64,000 nt of DNA. Origin: Prochlorococcus sp. AG-402-O16. Lineage in GTDB: Bacteria; Cyanobacteriota; Cyanobacteriia; PCC-6307; Cyanobiaceae. Position numbers and translations under genes: made by a program. The notes under the pieces were generated by a model. That model did no database searches. It worked only from the letters and a program-made list of their open reading frames with translations, and was not told where the DNA came from. The stretch lies in the NCBI GenBank assembly GCA_003216415.1, contig QCIY01000007.1, forward strand, positions 1-64,000, read 5' to 3'. Positions 39,765 through 50,652 of the stretch are shown one piece after another (within the stretch, counting starts at the first letter, position 1; every line of letters begins with the position of its first letter).

Positions 39765-40340
39765 GAAGGTTAATCTTGACTGGCCATAATCTCTTACATC
39801 TATAGTTTCCCATAAAGTACTTTTTTTAATAAATAAGTTTGGAGAATGTTCACAAATAACTATTGAATCTTTTTTCATAAAATTACAATTAAATATTTGA
39901 TTTAGAACTAATTCATGAAAATCAACATCGTATGGAGGGTCTAGATAAACAAAATCAAATTTTAATTTGTCTAAATCAATAATCTTTGATGATAAGTTTC
40001 TCTCGTAATTTGGTTTTGTCCAATTCAAAACGTCTTTACAAATAACATCAATATCATTTTTTCTAATGTTTATATCTTGCATCGAAAGTAGATTTTTTAA
40101 ACAAATTTTTGAGTTGTTTTTATTTTTTTCAATTGCAATAATTTTTCGTGCACCATGATTATATGCTTCACAAGATATGGCCCCTGTTCCACTAAATAAA
40201 TCCAACCAGTTACTATTTTTAACTCTATTTTTCAATATATTAAATATTGCCTCTCTAACTCTCAAAGTTGTAGGTCTTGTAAACATATTATTTGGACTTT
40301 GCAGTCTTTTACCACCTATTAATCTTAAGTTTGTCTTCAT
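39741..40340 (-). CDS. rsmD: 16S rRNA (guanine966-N2)-methyltransferase RsmD
   Basis: 199 aa Rossmann methyltransferase. [13 protein letters not shown] near the N-terminus, SAM motif [17 protein letters not shown], and the N-methylase motif DPPY at residues 134-137 in [13 protein letters not shown]. It modifies G966 (E. coli numbering) in the small subunit. Its 3' end overlaps the convergent petG by 24 bp. hisH lies 13 bp upstream on the same strand. Confidence 0.92.
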   Translation of the reverse strand: MKTNLRLIGGKRLQSPNNMFTRPTTLRVREAIFNILKNRVKNSNWLDLFSGTGAISCEAYNHGARKIIAIEKNKNNSKICLKNLLSMQDINIRKNDIDVICKDVLNWTKPNYERNLSSKIIDLDKLKFDFVYLDPPYDVDFHELVLNQIFNCNFMKKDSIVICEHSPNLFIKKSTLWETIDVRDYGQSRLTFLINVQHS

Positions 40341-40353
40341 CCGTAATTATCAG

Positions 40354-40971
40354 TTATTGAATATTACTTAGCCATCTTTTTAAAAGTTTTTCTCCAGTCT
40401 TTCCAGATTTTTCTGGATGAAATTGACAGGCCAATAAATTATCATTCTCAATTAGTGCTGTTAATTTTTCAGAACCATAATTAACCTGAGCTGCAATAAT
40501 ATTAAAGTCATCTGGGATTGCATGATAAGAATGGACAAAATAGACCCAATAATTTAATTCTTCTAACTCTAATAAAGTATTGGATTTTGTAGGCAAAAGT
40601 TGGCACCAACCCATGTGTGGAATTCTTTGGTTAACTATATTAGGTATTTTTTGTATTTTTCCTTTTAACATTCCTAGTCCTTGAGCTTTTCCTTCATCAC
40701 TATATTCAAAAAGTAGTTGAAGACCTAAACAAATCCCTAAAAAAGACTTTCCACTATTAATCCAACTTTTCAAATCATTTATCAAATCTGTATTTATAAG
40801 ATTATTCATTGCAGGATCGAAAGAACCAACCCCCGGAAGTATTATCGCCTTACAATCATTTGATTCGTTAAAGTTTTTAATTAATAATATTTCTTCTCCA
40901 AGACTTTCTAGAGATTTAGTTACGGAATGAATGTTACCCATTCCATAATCTATAAGTCCAATTTTATGCAA
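40354..40971 (-). CDS. hisH: imidazole glycerol phosphate synthase subunit HisH
   Basis: 205 aa glutamine amidotransferase. Conserved GLIDYGMGNIHSV, PGVGSFDPAM, the nucleophile C81 in FLGICLGLQLLFEYSDEG, and LACQFHPEKSG with the catalytic His and Glu. It supplies ammonia to HisF in histidine synthesis. trxA lies 11 bp upstream on the same strand; hisF is not in the window, so the histidine genes are scattered. Confidence 0.95.
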   Translation of the reverse strand: MHKIGLIDYGMGNIHSVTKSLESLGEEILLIKNFNESNDCKAIILPGVGSFDPAMNNLINTDLINDLKSWINSGKSFLGICLGLQLLFEYSDEGKAQGLGMLKGKIQKIPNIVNQRIPHMGWCQLLPTKSNTLLELEELNYWVYFVHSYHAIPDDFNIIAAQVNYGSEKLTALIENDNLLACQFHPEKSGKTGEKLLKRWLSNIQ

Positions 40972-40982
40972 AGCTCTTTATT

Positions 40983-41306
40983 TTATAGATGCTTAGTTAA
41001 GGTGCTCGAGAGGGTTGCTTTTGGTACAGCTCCAACAACAGTATCAACCTTTTGACCTCCTTTAAAAATCATTAATGTTGGAATACTTCTAATTCCATAT
41101 TGACTAGCAACATTTGGATTCTCATCTGTATTTAATTTAAAAACTTTAATTTTCCCTTCAAAGTCTTTTGAGATTTCTTCTACAACTGGTGCAACCATCC
41201 TACATGGACCGCACCATGGCGCCCAAAAATCAACCAATACTGGTAGATCACTTTGCAGTACATCTTTGTCAAATGAAGAATCAGTTACGGCTGGAGCTGA
41301 TGACAT
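40983..41306 (-). CDS. trxA: thioredoxin (TrxA, m-type)
   Basis: 107 aa. Active site W-C32-G-P-C35 in [20 protein letters not shown], cis-proline in [14 protein letters not shown]. It is the major reductant for disulfide-controlled enzymes and for peroxiredoxins. The [13 protein letters not shown] type is the cyanobacterial/plastid m-like form. It sits immediately after the Yfr1 RNA gene on the same strand, the classical position of yfr1 between guaB and trxA. Confidence 0.96.
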   Translation of the reverse strand: MSSAPAVTDSSFDKDVLQSDLPVLVDFWAPWCGPCRMVAPVVEEISKDFEGKIKVFKLNTDENPNVASQYGIRSIPTLMIFKGGQKVDTVVGAVPKATLSSTLTKHL

Positions 41307-41397
41307 AATTTAAGTATTCCTTTATGAAAATTTAGCAGGCAATTCTTTTAAGTGATGATTTCATTACAGATAAAACAATATAAGTAACAAAATATCT

Positions 41398-41457
41398 AAA
41401 AAAAGCCCGATTTATCGGGCGATTTAGTGTGTGAGGAGTATGGGGTTTCCCCCATTA
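41398..41457 (-). ncRNA. yfr1: Yfr1 small RNA
   Basis: The minus strand contains GGGGGAAACCCC as a 5' hairpin, then the unpaired Yfr1 core ACTCCTCACACAC (complement of 41427-41439), then the terminator stem GCCCGAT-AA-ATCGGGC and seven T residues: the canonical three-part Yfr1 layout in its canonical place between trxA and guaB. About 57-60 nt. The promoter -10 is likely TATCAT just upstream (about 41463-41468). Yfr1 is a near-universal cyanobacterial regulator whose core pairs with the ribosome sites of outer-membrane porin mRNAs. Confidence 0.95.
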
Positions 41458-41538
41458 ATTTATGATAACGCCTAATGCGAAAATTGTTCAATATTAAATT
41501 TTCGAATTACTAAGGTTTTATAATTTTGTTTAAATAAA

Positions 41539-42702
41539 CTATTTACCCATTCCAAGCTGTTGAGCTTTTTGATAAACCTTACCCTCTGTTAGCAGAGATG
41601 GTGCGATTACTATTTCAACCTCTTGCATTTCTTTGATATTTTTAGCCCCGAGAGTGCTCATTGATGTTCTAATAGCCCCTAATAAATTATGTGTACCATC
41701 ATCAAGCAGGGCAGGACCTTTAATTATCCTTTCTAAAGATCCTGTAGACCCAACTTCAATTCTTGTCCCTCTTGGCAATATTGGACTTGGAGTGGCCATA
41801 CCCCAGTGAAAACCTTTGCCTGGAGCATTTGAGGATTTAGCTATTGGTGAGCCAATCATTACAGCGTCTGCACCACATGCTAAACATTTACAAATATCTC
41901 CCCCCGTCACTATTCCTCCATCTCCAATGATAGGAATATAACGACCACTTTCTTTAAAAAAATCATCTCTAGCCAAACTACAATCAGCAATTGCAGTCGC
42001 TTGGGGAATTCCGATGCCTAATACACCTCTTGAAGTACATGCCGCTCCGGGGCCTATACCAACCATTAATCCTGCAATACCAGCCTTCATAAGAAGCTTG
42101 GCAACTTCATAAGTAACACAATTACCTGCTACAACTGGGACTGTCATAGATTGACAAAGATCTTTAATATTTAGGCTTTCCTTGCCTTCCATTCCCACAT
42201 GCTCGGTTGAAACAACTGTTCCTTGAAGGAAAAATAAGTCTATTTTAGATTTGTTGAGTGTTTCTTTAAATTTAATAGCAGATTGAGGCGTACCGCTAAA
42301 CGCAGCAATACCTCCTCTTCCTTTAACCTCGTTTATTCTCTGCAAAATTAATTCTTCCTTAACGGGTTCACTATATATTTCCTGCATTAATGGGACGAAA
42401 TCATTTTTCCCGACTGTTGCTATTTGATTTAATATTTCATCAGGATTTTCATAGCGTGTTTGTATGCCATCGATATTAATAACCCCTAGGGCACCTAATT
42501 CTGTAAGTTCTACAGCCGTATTAACATCAACAACGCTGTCCATAGCACTAGCTACAATTGGGACCTCTCTCTTTAAACCACCTATTGACCAAGAAGGATC
42601 AGTCAAATCGTAATCAAGTGTTCTTTTGCCAGGTACTAAAGCTATTTCATCAATGCCATAAGCCCTTCTAACTTTTTTATTTAAACCAAGTTCAATATTC
42701 AC
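41539..42702 (-). CDS. guaB: IMP dehydrogenase-related protein (GuaB3 type)
   Basis: 387 aa, start GTG at 42700-42702. The IMPDH/GMPR barrel is present: VPIVASAMDSVVDVNTAVEL near the N-terminus, the catalytic-cysteine loop GPGAACTSRGVLGIGIPQAT, the phosphate motif IPIIGDGGIVTGGDICKCLA and DAVMIGSPIA. The two CBS domains of normal IMPDH are absent, so it is about 100 residues short, and the flap sequence differs. Cyanobacteria carry this CBS-less GuaB3 form. Whether it acts on IMP or on GMP needs enzymology. Confidence 0.9.
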   Translation of the reverse strand: MNIELGLNKKVRRAYGIDEIALVPGKRTLDYDLTDPSWSIGGLKREVPIVASAMDSVVDVNTAVELTELGALGVINIDGIQTRYENPDEILNQIATVGKNDFVPLMQEIYSEPVKEELILQRINEVKGRGGIAAFSGTPQSAIKFKETLNKSKIDLFFLQGTVVSTEHVGMEGKESLNIKDLCQSMTVPVVAGNCVTYEVAKLLMKAGIAGLMVGIGPGAACTSRGVLGIGIPQATAIADCSLARDDFFKESGRYIPIIGDGGIVTGGDICKCLACGADAVMIGSPIAKSSNAPGKGFHWGMATPSPILPRGTRIEVGSTGSLERIIKGPALLDDGTHNLLGAIRTSMSTLGAKNIKEMQEVEIVIAPSLLTEGKVYQKAQQLGMGK

Positions 42703-42881
42703 GGGATTTTACATTTATTCTGATTAAATTAACAACTAAAGGGGTAATAAGCCAAGGTTTATTCAAAAACAACAGGTTTTTTTTTTATTTGTGTGTAAAT
42801 GTGAGTATTTGGGAATTAAAAATATATTTTTTTTTTTTAATTATGACAATCAGCCATTATTATTAAAAAAAGGTTATTTGT

Positions 42882-45479
42882 ATGTCTGATATTGAAGATT
42901 CTGGCAACTCTGGATTAAGCGAAGATAACGATCGAATTATTCAGACCGACTTAAGAAATGAGATGTCTCGCTCTTATCTTGAGTATGCAATGAGCGTTAT
43001 TGTTGGTCGTGCGCTTCCAGATGCAAGGGATGGATTAAAGCCTGTTCATAGAAGAATTCTTTATGCAATGTATGAACTTGGTTTAACTAGCGGTAGACCA
43101 TACAGAAAATGTGCAAGAGTTGTTGGAGAAGTTCTTGGTAAATATCACCCTCATGGTGATACTGCTGTCTATGATGCTTTGGTCAGGATGGCTCAGGATT
43201 TTTCTATGAGAATGCCACTTATTGATGGTCATGGAAACTTTGGTTCTGTAGATAACGACCCTCCTGCAGCGATGAGATATACAGAATCTCGTCTACAGTC
43301 TCTTACAGATGAAAGTTTACTAGAGGATATTGAATCTGAAACAGTTGATTTCGCTGATAACTTTGACGGTTCTCAACAAGAGCCAACAGTTTTACCTGCA
43401 AGAATACCTCAACTACTTTTAAATGGATCATCAGGAATAGCAGTCGGAATGGCAACTAATATTCCACCCCATAATTTGGGAGAATTGATCAATGGGCTCA
43501 AATCAATAATTAAAAACCCTACAGTTGAGGATAGAGAACTTTTTGAACTAATCAAGGGACCTGATTTCCCAACTGGTGGTCAAATCTTAGGTAGAGATGG
43601 TATCAGAGAAACTTTCAAGACAGGAAGAGGTTCAATAACTATGAGAGGTGTAGCAAATATCGAGCAAATTAAATCAGTTGGTAGGGCAGAAAAAGATGCC
43701 GTAATAATTACAGAACTTCCTTTTCAAACTAATAAAGCAGCTTTGATAGAGAGGATTGCAGACTTGGTTAATGATAAAAAGTTAGAGGGTATTTCTGATA
43801 TTAGAGATGAAAGTGATCGAGATGGTATGAGAATTGTTATCGAGCTCAAAAGAGATGCCTATCCACAAGTAGTTTTAAATAACTTGTTTAAGTTAACACC
43901 TCTACAAAATAACTTTAGTGCCAATATTCTAGCTTTAGTTAAAGGAGAACCAACAACTCTGTCACTCCGAAAAATGTTAGATGTATTTCTTGATTTTAGA
44001 GTAGAAACAATAAGGCGAAGAACAGGTTTTTTATTAAAAAAAGCGGAAGAAAGAGATCACATTGTAAAAGGTCTTTTACTAGCTTTAGGATCTATGGATG
44101 CAATTATTTATCTAATAAGAGCAGCAAAAGATACAAATACAGCTCGAGAAAAATTACAGAGTGATCATGAATTATCATCCATTCAGGCTGAAGCAATTTT
44201 ACAAATGCAGTTAAGAAGATTAACTGCATTAGAGGCAGATAAAATCAAAGCAGAACATGATGAATTAACAAAAAAAATCAACCAATATCAGCAAATCTTG
44301 AATAGTAAAGAAAGAATTTTTGAAATTATTCTTGAGGAACTTAATAAAATCGATGAAAGATTTTCTTCTCCAAGAAAAACAGAAATACTAGATTTAGGGG
44401 GAGGTCTAGATGATATTGATCTTATAGCTAATGACAGATCAGTGGTTTTATTAACTGAAGCAGGTTATTTAAAAAGGATGCCTGTTAATGAATTTGAATC
44501 TACCAGTCGTGGGTCAAGGGGTAAAGCTGGCACAAAGACCCAAGAAGATGATGAAGTAACTTTATTTATAAGCTGCAATGATCATGATACTCTTTTGCTT
44601 TTCAGTGATAGAGGTGTAGCTTATGCTCTTCCAACATATAGAGTTCCTATGAGTAGCAGAACTGCAAAAGGTACTCCTTCAGTTCAACTTCTGCCTATTC
44701 CGAGAGAAGAAAAAATAACTTCGCTAGTTGCGGTAGATTCTTTTGATAACGACTGTTATTTATTAATGCTTACCAAGGCTGGATTTATAAAAAGAACTGC
44801 ACTATCTGCCTTCTCAAAAATTCGTTCAAATGGATTAATTGCTATTAATCTTGAGGATGGAGACGCCCTAAAGTGGGTCAGACTTTCAAAAGAAGGAGAT
44901 AGTGTTTTAATTGGATCAAGAACAGGAATGGCTATTCATTTCAGATTAGATATTAACGAATTAAGGCCACTTGGCAGGACGGCAAGAGGCGTTAAATCAA
45001 TGAATCTTAAAGAAGGAGACAATCTTGTATCCATGGATGTTTTGACATCTGATTTAGTTGATCAATTGTCTAAAATTGAGGGCCATACAAAAGAATTTGA
45101 TGAAGATCTTGAAGTTAACGCTTCATATGGTCCCTGGGTGTTAATAGCCAGTGCATTTGGGCTAGGTAAAAGAGTACCCGTAACTCAGTTTAGATTACAA
45201 AAAAGGGCAGGGATGGGTTTAAGAGCTATAAAATTCAGGATTAAAGACGATGTACTAGTTTGTTTGAAGGTCCTTGGAGAAGGGGAAGAATTACTCTTTG
45301 TGACAGAAAAAGGTGTAATAGTTAGAACAAACGCTGATAAAATTTCTCAGCAATCTAGAGCAGCTACTGGAGTAAAATTACAAAGACTAGACGAGGGTGA
45401 TCATTTATCAGAAGTGGTTTTAGTTCCTCGCGAACAAATTGAGGAAATAGACCAATTAAGCTCAGTTAAAGAAAATTAA
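42882..45479 (+). CDS. gyrA: DNA gyrase/topoisomerase IV subunit A
   Basis: 865 aa. The winged-helix domain holds [20 protein letters not shown] and catalytic Y133 in [11 protein letters not shown]. The tower and coiled coil follow (residues about 370-500), then six C-terminal beta-pinwheel blades. The canonical GyrA box (QRRGGKG) is replaced near residues 541-549 by SRGSRGKAG, so wrapping may differ. This degenerate box has also been used to argue for a ParC-like protein, but cyanobacteria generally have one such subunit. ATG at 42882; an AT-rich 179 bp spacer lies upstream. crtL follows 24 bp downstream. Confidence 0.9.
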   Translation: MSDIEDSGNSGLSEDNDRIIQTDLRNEMSRSYLEYAMSVIVGRALPDARDGLKPVHRRILYAMYELGLTSGRPYRKCARVVGEVLGKYHPHGDTAVYDALVRMAQDFSMRMPLIDGHGNFGSVDNDPPAAMRYTESRLQSLTDESLLEDIESETVDFADNFDGSQQEPTVLPARIPQLLLNGSSGIAVGMATNIPPHNLGELINGLKSIIKNPTVEDRELFELIKGPDFPTGGQILGRDGIRETFKTGRGSITMRGVANIEQIKSVGRAEKDAVIITELPFQTNKAALIERIADLVNDKKLEGISDIRDESDRDGMRIVIELKRDAYPQVVLNNLFKLTPLQNNFSANILALVKGEPTTLSLRKMLDVFLDFRVETIRRRTGFLLKKAEERDHIVKGLLLALGSMDAIIYLIRAAKDTNTAREKLQSDHELSSIQAEAILQMQLRRLTALEADKIKAEHDELTKKINQYQQILNSKERIFEIILEELNKIDERFSSPRKTEILDLGGGLDDIDLIANDRSVVLLTEAGYLKRMPVNEFESTSRGSRGKAGTKTQEDDEVTLFISCNDHDTLLLFSDRGVAYALPTYRVPMSSRTAKGTPSVQLLPIPREEKITSLVAVDSFDNDCYLLMLTKAGFIKRTALSAFSKIRSNGLIAINLEDGDALKWVRLSKEGDSVLIGSRTGMAIHFRLDINELRPLGRTARGVKSMNLKEGDNLVSMDVLTSDLVDQLSKIEGHTKEFDEDLEVNASYGPWVLIASAFGLGKRVPVTQFRLQKRAGMGLRAIKFRIKDDVLVCLKVLGEGEELLFVTEKGVIVRTNADKISQQSRAATGVKLQRLDEGDHLSEVVLVPREQIEEIDQLSSVKEN

Positions 45480-45503
45480 ATAACTAATGGTTTATTAGAT
45501 AAT

Positions 45504-46715
45504 ATGGAAGTTCTTGATATTTTAATTCTAGGTTCCGGTCCAGCAGCATTATGTTTAGCTTCTGAATTAGCAAAGCAGAATTTAAGTATAAAGGGAATAT
45601 CAACTAAATTTCCAAATGAAAAATGGGAGAACACATATGGAATTTGGGCATCTGAATTAGAAGAATTAGGATTAGAAACTTTGTTATCCCACCGATGGCA
45701 TAAAACAGTAAGTTTTTTTGGAAACGGGGAAAATAAAAAAGGTAATATTCCTACAAAACATAATTACGATTATGGTTTAATAAACCAAGAAGCATTTCAA
45801 GATGAACTATTAAAAAAATGTAAAGGAATTGAATGGTTAAATGAAACGGCCAAAGACATAACAGAGAAAAACAAACTATCTGAAGTAGTTTGTTTTTCAG
45901 GTTTAAAAATAAAGGCAAGGTTAGTTATTGATGCAAGTGGGCATAAAAGTAATTTTGTAAAAAGACCAATTCAAAATGAAATTGCTCAGCAAGCTGCTTA
46001 TGGAATTGTGGGGAAATTCTCTTCCCCGCCTGTTAGTAAGGAACAGTTTGTTTTAATGGATTTTCGTCCAGATCATTTAAACAAAGAAGAGAAACTATCC
46101 TCTCCCTCCTTTCTTTATGCAATGGATCTAGGAGATGAAACTTTTTTTGTTGAAGAAACTTCATTAGCTAGTTATCCAGCATTATCACAAGAAAATCTCA
46201 AAGAAAGACTTTTAAAAAGACTGAATAGTAAAGATATTCAGGTAAATGAAATTTTTCATGAAGAGAATTGTCTCTTCCCAATGAATTTACCCCTCCCATT
46301 TAAAAAACAATTTGTACTTGGTTTTGGAGGGTCAGCAAGTATGGTGCATCCTGCTTCAGGATATATGGTCGGATCTTTATTAAGAAGGGCTCCACTTCTT
46401 GCAGAAAAATTAGCAATCTTTTTAAAAGAACCGCATCTAAGTTCTCTAGAGCTAGCAACAAAAGGTTGGGACGTTTTATGGCCTTATGAATTAACACAAA
46501 GACATAAGCTTTACCAATATGGACTCAAAAGATTAATGAGTTTTGACGAAAGTAGATTAAGAAGCTTTTTCTCAAATTTCTTTAGGTTATCGACCAAAGA
46601 GTGGGTAGGTTTTCTAACCAATACACTTCCCCTCCCAAAACTAATTTACGTGATGAGTAAGATGTTTATAAACTCACCTCTAAAAGTAAAACTTGGAATG
46701 CTAAATTTAAATTAA
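45504..46715 (+). CDS. crtL: lycopene cyclase (CrtL family, beta or epsilon type)
   Basis: 403 aa flavoprotein. FAD motif LDILILGSGPAALCLASELA at the N-terminus, the family motif NEKWENTYGIWASELEELGL, the GHKS/RPIQNEIAQQAAYGIVGK region, FLYAMDLGDETFFVEETSLA and LGFGGSASMVHPASGYMVGS near the C-terminus. It closes the ends of lycopene to make beta- or epsilon-rings. Marine Prochlorococcus carry two such cyclases, one making alpha-carotene precursors; which this is cannot be fixed by eye. It follows gyrA by 24 bp and converges on the GH57 gene. Confidence 0.88.
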   Translation: MEVLDILILGSGPAALCLASELAKQNLSIKGISTKFPNEKWENTYGIWASELEELGLETLLSHRWHKTVSFFGNGENKKGNIPTKHNYDYGLINQEAFQDELLKKCKGIEWLNETAKDITEKNKLSEVVCFSGLKIKARLVIDASGHKSNFVKRPIQNEIAQQAAYGIVGKFSSPPVSKEQFVLMDFRPDHLNKEEKLSSPSFLYAMDLGDETFFVEETSLASYPALSQENLKERLLKRLNSKDIQVNEIFHEENCLFPMNLPLPFKKQFVLGFGGSASMVHPASGYMVGSLLRRAPLLAEKLAIFLKEPHLSSLELATKGWDVLWPYELTQRHKLYQYGLKRLMSFDESRLRSFFSNFFRLSTKEWVGFLTNTLPLPKLIYVMSKMFINSPLKVKLGMLNLN

Positions 46716-46719
46716 TATT

Positions 46720-48303
46720 TTATTTTTGCCAGTCAGTTATATCAATATCAGGGAAAACATTATCTTCTTCCTCTATATCTTCAAGAAATCTTAAATTAAT
46801 AATTGAATTATTTTTTATCATTTCAACTAATTTCCAGAATCTAAATAAGTGTCTATCTATCCTCTCTTTTGCAAGTTCAGTGGTTGTTCCAGCTCTTAGG
46901 ATAAAACTCCAATCAGATGACTCAGAGAGAAGTAGTTCTCTTGCTGCCTGCTTGAAAAGTCTGGAAGTTAACCCATTACTAATTTTTTTCGAGCACAAAT
47001 CAACAAATGTTGAGCCTGCTTTAGTTATTTCGGGAACGATCCAAGCATTAGCATCATTAATCCAATAATTGTGGTAACCACCTTGCCCCCAGCTAGATGG
47101 TGATGGATCGCAAATCTGAAGATTTGGCTTTTGAGTTAAAAATTCTTTTAGATTTGTAAGTTTAATTGAATATTTACTAGAGTTCTTTAAAATGTTTTCA
47201 ATAAAAAAAGGTCCTTCATACCACCAATGACCAAATAATTCCGCATCAAATGGAGCCACTAATAAGGGCATAAAGTAAGGAGATAAAGATAATTTTTTTA
47301 ATTGTTTGGATCTCGCTGAAAGATATTCTTTAGCATGTTCCTCAGACTTTTTTATGGCTTCGTTTTCTAAGTAAAACTCTTTTTTTCCTAATGGTACGTT
47401 TTCATTCGTTATCTTGTAATACTTTAATCCCAAAGGTCTTTTAGTGGAAATACCTTTCTTTTGAAGCTCAGAGGCAGGTAATTCCCACCCCAAATCTTTG
47501 TGAAATTCTCTATAAACTTTGTCACCTGGGTATCCATCCTTGGCGGACCAAACTGGCAAAGTTGACTCACTATCTCTTCCAAAGAAGGCAACTCCTTTTT
47601 TTGAACAGATAGGAGCATATACACCATATCTTGGCCTTGGAGTGGCGTTAAGAATCCCATGACCATCTAATATTGCATATCTGATACCAGAATTAAAAAG
47701 TATTTCATCTAAATTTTCATAATATGCACATTCAGGTAACCAAATTCCTAAGGGCCTAGTTCCAAAAATATTTTCATGGTTCCTGATTGCAGTCTTAATT
47801 TGTCCATTAACGGTTTCAGGGTTCTCTCTTAAAATTGGTAAATATCCATGTGTGGCGGCACAAGTAAGAATATCTAAGTTTCCAGATTTATTTAAAACTT
47901 TAAACTTCTCAATTAAATTTCCTGAACATTCTTGCCAGTATAAGTATTTGCTATTGAGATTCCTCATTAAAAATGCAGAGGCATTTTTTTCTTTTTGCGG
48001 TAACTCGTTTAAGATATCATTTCTTATTTTAATCCAGCATGGAAAGGTTTCTTGAATTTGCTTATTATCCAATAGTGATAATAATGTTGGAGACAAACTA
48101 ATAGTAAGTTTTGTATTTGAAGGATTTTCTTTTTTGGATGATTCTATTGCTTGAAGTAGTGGTATGTAACATTCCAAAATTGCCTCAAATAACCAATCCT
48201 CTTCCAAAGAGTTTTTTTCATTTTTTATGACATAAGGAAGATGAGCATGTAGAACTATTGCTAACTGGCCTAAATAATTTTTTTTTGGATATTGGCCATT
48301 CAT
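46720..48303 (-). CDS. glycoside hydrolase family 57 alpha-glucan branching-type enzyme
   Basis: 527 aa. N-terminal ALVLHAHLPYV-like start (AIVLHAHLPYVIKNEKN), the nucleophile Glu in GIWLPECAYYENLDEI, and the acid/base Asp in APFDAELFGHWWYEGPF; then a C-terminal helical domain (WILRAGTTTELAKERIDRHL-like). GH57 branching enzymes make alpha-1,6 branches in glycogen. Cyanobacteria often carry one besides the GH13 GlgB. Divergent from leuA with 228 bp between; its ATG lies at 48301-48303. The last 16 residues are an acidic tail. Confidence 0.85.
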   Translation of the reverse strand: MNGQYPKKNYLGQLAIVLHAHLPYVIKNEKNSLEEDWLFEAILECYIPLLQAIESSKKENPSNTKLTISLSPTLLSLLDNKQIQETFPCWIKIRNDILNELPQKEKNASAFLMRNLNSKYLYWQECSGNLIEKFKVLNKSGNLDILTCAATHGYLPILRENPETVNGQIKTAIRNHENIFGTRPLGIWLPECAYYENLDEILFNSGIRYAILDGHGILNATPRPRYGVYAPICSKKGVAFFGRDSESTLPVWSAKDGYPGDKVYREFHKDLGWELPASELQKKGISTKRPLGLKYYKITNENVPLGKKEFYLENEAIKKSEEHAKEYLSARSKQLKKLSLSPYFMPLLVAPFDAELFGHWWYEGPFFIENILKNSSKYSIKLTNLKEFLTQKPNLQICDPSPSSWGQGGYHNYWINDANAWIVPEITKAGSTFVDLCSKKISNGLTSRLFKQAARELLLSESSDWSFILRAGTTTELAKERIDRHLFRFWKLVEMIKNNSIINLRFLEDIEEEDNVFPDIDITDWQK

Positions 48304-48349
48304 ATTTTTTATAATTTATACCTGAAATACTATAAAAAATCAAAATTAA

Positions 48350-48407
48350 CCTTTTTTATAAAAAGGAAGCTTTAATCCTAAGACAATACTTTAATAAATA
48401 AAGTATT
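48350..48407. other. two AT-rich hairpins in the GH57-leuA spacer
   Basis: Within the 228 bp divergent spacer are CCTTTTT-TAT-AAAAAGG (48350-48366) and AATACTTTA-ATAAA-TAAAGTATT (48385-48407), the second followed on the plus strand by a T-rich run. They could be terminators of short leader transcripts, or incidental structure in AT-rich DNA. The leuA and GH57 promoters must lie in the same spacer. Confidence 0.25.
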
Positions 48408-48531
48408 TTATTTTTTTTTCTAAAATTTTAACCAATATTGTTAAGTAGTATCCTATAAAAAATTTTTATTGAATCAAAGTCTAGTCAATTTTTTTTAATT
48501 AGCTTAATATAAAGTTAAGAGATTCGAACTA

Positions 48532-50172
48532 ATGTCCAAAGATCCTGGAAGAATTTTGATCTTTGATACAACTCTCCGAGATGGAGAGCAATCTCCTGGT
48601 GCAAGTTTAAATCTTGAAGAAAAGCTTGCTATTGCTCATCAATTAGCAAGATTAGGAGTAGATGTAATTGAGGCTGGCTTCCCTTTCGCAAGTCCAGGAG
48701 ATTTCAAAGCTGTTAATAAAATTGCAAATTCTGTTGGCAAAGAAAATGGTCCAATAATATGCGGTTTAGCAAGAGCTTCAAAAGGAGATATAAAAGCATG
48801 TTATGAGGCAGTAAGTCCAGCTCCCAAGAAAAGAATACATACTTTTATTGCAACAAGTGATATACACCTTAAACATAAGCTTAAAAAATCCAGAAAAGAT
48901 GTTCTTCAAATAGTTCCAGAAATGGTTAATTATGCAAAATCTTTTGTAGATGACGTTGAATTTTCTTGTGAAGATGCGTCTAGGAGTGATCCTGATTTTT
49001 TATTCGAAGTAATTAAACTAGCAATTTCTGCAGGAGCGACAACAATAAATATCCCTGATACTGTTGGATTTACAACCCCTAGTGAATTCGGAACGTTGGT
49101 TGCAGAAATAAATAAAAATGTTCCAAATATTGATGAAGCAGTAATATCGGTTCATGGTCATAATGATTTAGGATTAGCAGTTGCCAATTTTCTAGAAGCC
49201 GTAAAAAATGGTGCAAGACAACTAGAGTGCACAATTAATGGAATTGGTGAAAGAGCAGGAAATGCATCTCTAGAGGAATTAGTAATGTCTCTACATGTTA
49301 GAAAAAGTTTTTTTAATAGTTTTTTTAAAAGAAATCCAGATTCACCAACTCCACTTACAGCTATAAGAACGGAAGAGATTACAAAAACTTCCAGACTCGT
49401 TTCTAACCTCACTGGGATGACTGTTCAACCCAATAAAGCAATTGTTGGAGCTAACGCTTTTGCCCATGAATCAGGTATTCATCAGGATGGGGTCTTAAAA
49501 AATAGGCTAACTTACGAAATTATTGATGCAAAAACTGTTGGTTTGAGCGACAATAAAATATCTTTAGGAAAACTTAGTGGAAGAAGTGCGGTAAGAGCTA
49601 GATTAGAAGAGATGGGATACGACTTAAGCAGAGAAGACTTGAATGATGCTTTTGCTCGTTTTAAGGATTTAGCTGATAGGAAAAGAGAAATTACTGATAG
49701 AGACTTAGAAGCAATTGTAAGTGAACAAGTACAGCTTCCAGAAGCTAAATTCCAATTAAGTCTTGTACAAGTAAGTTGCGGTAACGCATCTAAACCTACA
49801 GCCACCATTACGCTTCTAAATACAGAAGATAATACTGAAGATACTGCCGTAGCGATAGGGACTGGACCTGTTGATGCTGTATGTGAGGCTCTAAATAAAT
49901 TAGCTAAAGTTCCTAATGAATTAATTGAATTTTCTGTAAAGTCAGTTACAGAGGGTATTGATGCTTTGGGCGAAGTAACAATAAGAATAAGAAGGGATAG
50001 TAAAATATATTCAGGACATTCTGCTGATACAGATGTTGTTGTTGCTGCTGCAACTGCTTACGTTAATGCTTTAAATAGGCTTGTATTTTCACAAAAAAAG
50101 AATTCGATTCACCCACAGTTTGATAATTTAGAAAATCCTGAAAAAACATTTCTATCTAATCCTGCAAATTAA
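48532..50172 (+). CDS. leuA: 2-isopropylmalate synthase
   Basis: 546 aa. The catalytic barrel starts [20 protein letters not shown]; metal-ligand histidines lie in [16 protein letters not shown], and [16 protein letters not shown] follows. A linker and the C-terminal LeuA regulatory domain (about 390-520) with the leucine-feedback pocket complete it. It condenses 2-ketoisovalerate with acetyl-CoA, the first committed step of leucine synthesis. The 546-aa type (LeuA2-like) is normal in cyanobacteria. ATG at 48532 with AAGAGAT upstream as a weak ribosome site. Confidence 0.96.
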   Translation: MSKDPGRILIFDTTLRDGEQSPGASLNLEEKLAIAHQLARLGVDVIEAGFPFASPGDFKAVNKIANSVGKENGPIICGLARASKGDIKACYEAVSPAPKKRIHTFIATSDIHLKHKLKKSRKDVLQIVPEMVNYAKSFVDDVEFSCEDASRSDPDFLFEVIKLAISAGATTINIPDTVGFTTPSEFGTLVAEINKNVPNIDEAVISVHGHNDLGLAVANFLEAVKNGARQLECTINGIGERAGNASLEELVMSLHVRKSFFNSFFKRNPDSPTPLTAIRTEEITKTSRLVSNLTGMTVQPNKAIVGANAFAHESGIHQDGVLKNRLTYEIIDAKTVGLSDNKISLGKLSGRSAVRARLEEMGYDLSREDLNDAFARFKDLADRKREITDRDLEAIVSEQVQLPEAKFQLSLVQVSCGNASKPTATITLLNTEDNTEDTAVAIGTGPVDAVCEALNKLAKVPNELIEFSVKSVTEGIDALGEVTIRIRRDSKIYSGHSADTDVVVAAATAYVNALNRLVFSQKKNSIHPQFDNLENPEKTFLSNPAN

Positions 50173-50253
50173 ATTATTTCTTAGGATTATTAAGTATCCT
50201 TAAAAATTGACTCTTAATACTGTAGATTTATCTAACAGTTAAAGTAGTAAATA

Positions 50254-50646
50254 ATGAGAGAAAGGATACTTGGATATTGGGCACTTTCATGGGTTGGGTT
50301 AATCAGCAATATAATCGCACTTCCCATCATTGCATTAATAATAAGTTTTGGACCTCCACTAAAAGTTGCGAATATAACTCTTGCAATAAGTCTTGGTTGG
50401 CCTGCTGCAATAGTTGGTATAGTTTCTTCAGCAGCTCTTTTAGCAGAGAGAAAATGGGGAGTCACTTTAACTTTAGTATCTCTATCAATGGTAATTTCTG
50501 GTATGGCTCCTTATTCGGTAGTAAGGCTAATAACTCTTAAAGACATTTTTGGAATTGGGGGATTTACTCTTTTAACAACACTATTCAGCACCTTAGCTCT
50601 TTTATATTGGTGTAATCCAAAACATAGAAGAAGTATTAGACTATAA
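50254..50646 (+). CDS. hypothetical membrane protein, 130 aa
   Basis: Four hydrophobic segments (residues about 10-30, 38-60, 70-88 and 96-117) separated by short loops; it opens MRERILGYWALSWVGLISNI and ends CNPKHRRSIRL. The sequence looks well constrained, so it is probably a conserved cyanobacterial membrane protein, but no family is recognised. It converges on the HD-domain gene with 6 bases between stops. Confidence 0.65.
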   Translation: MRERILGYWALSWVGLISNIIALPIIALIISFGPPLKVANITLAISLGWPAAIVGIVSSAALLAERKWGVTLTLVSLSMVISGMAPYSVVRLITLKDIFGIGGFTLLTTLFSTLALLYWCNPKHRRSIRL

Positions 50647-50652
50647 GATCAA

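Noticed and set aside
42780-42840. GTGTGT and long T runs before gyrA, considered as another Yfr1-like RNA or terminator
   Set aside because: Only GTGTGT is shared and no GC-containing stem precedes the T runs.
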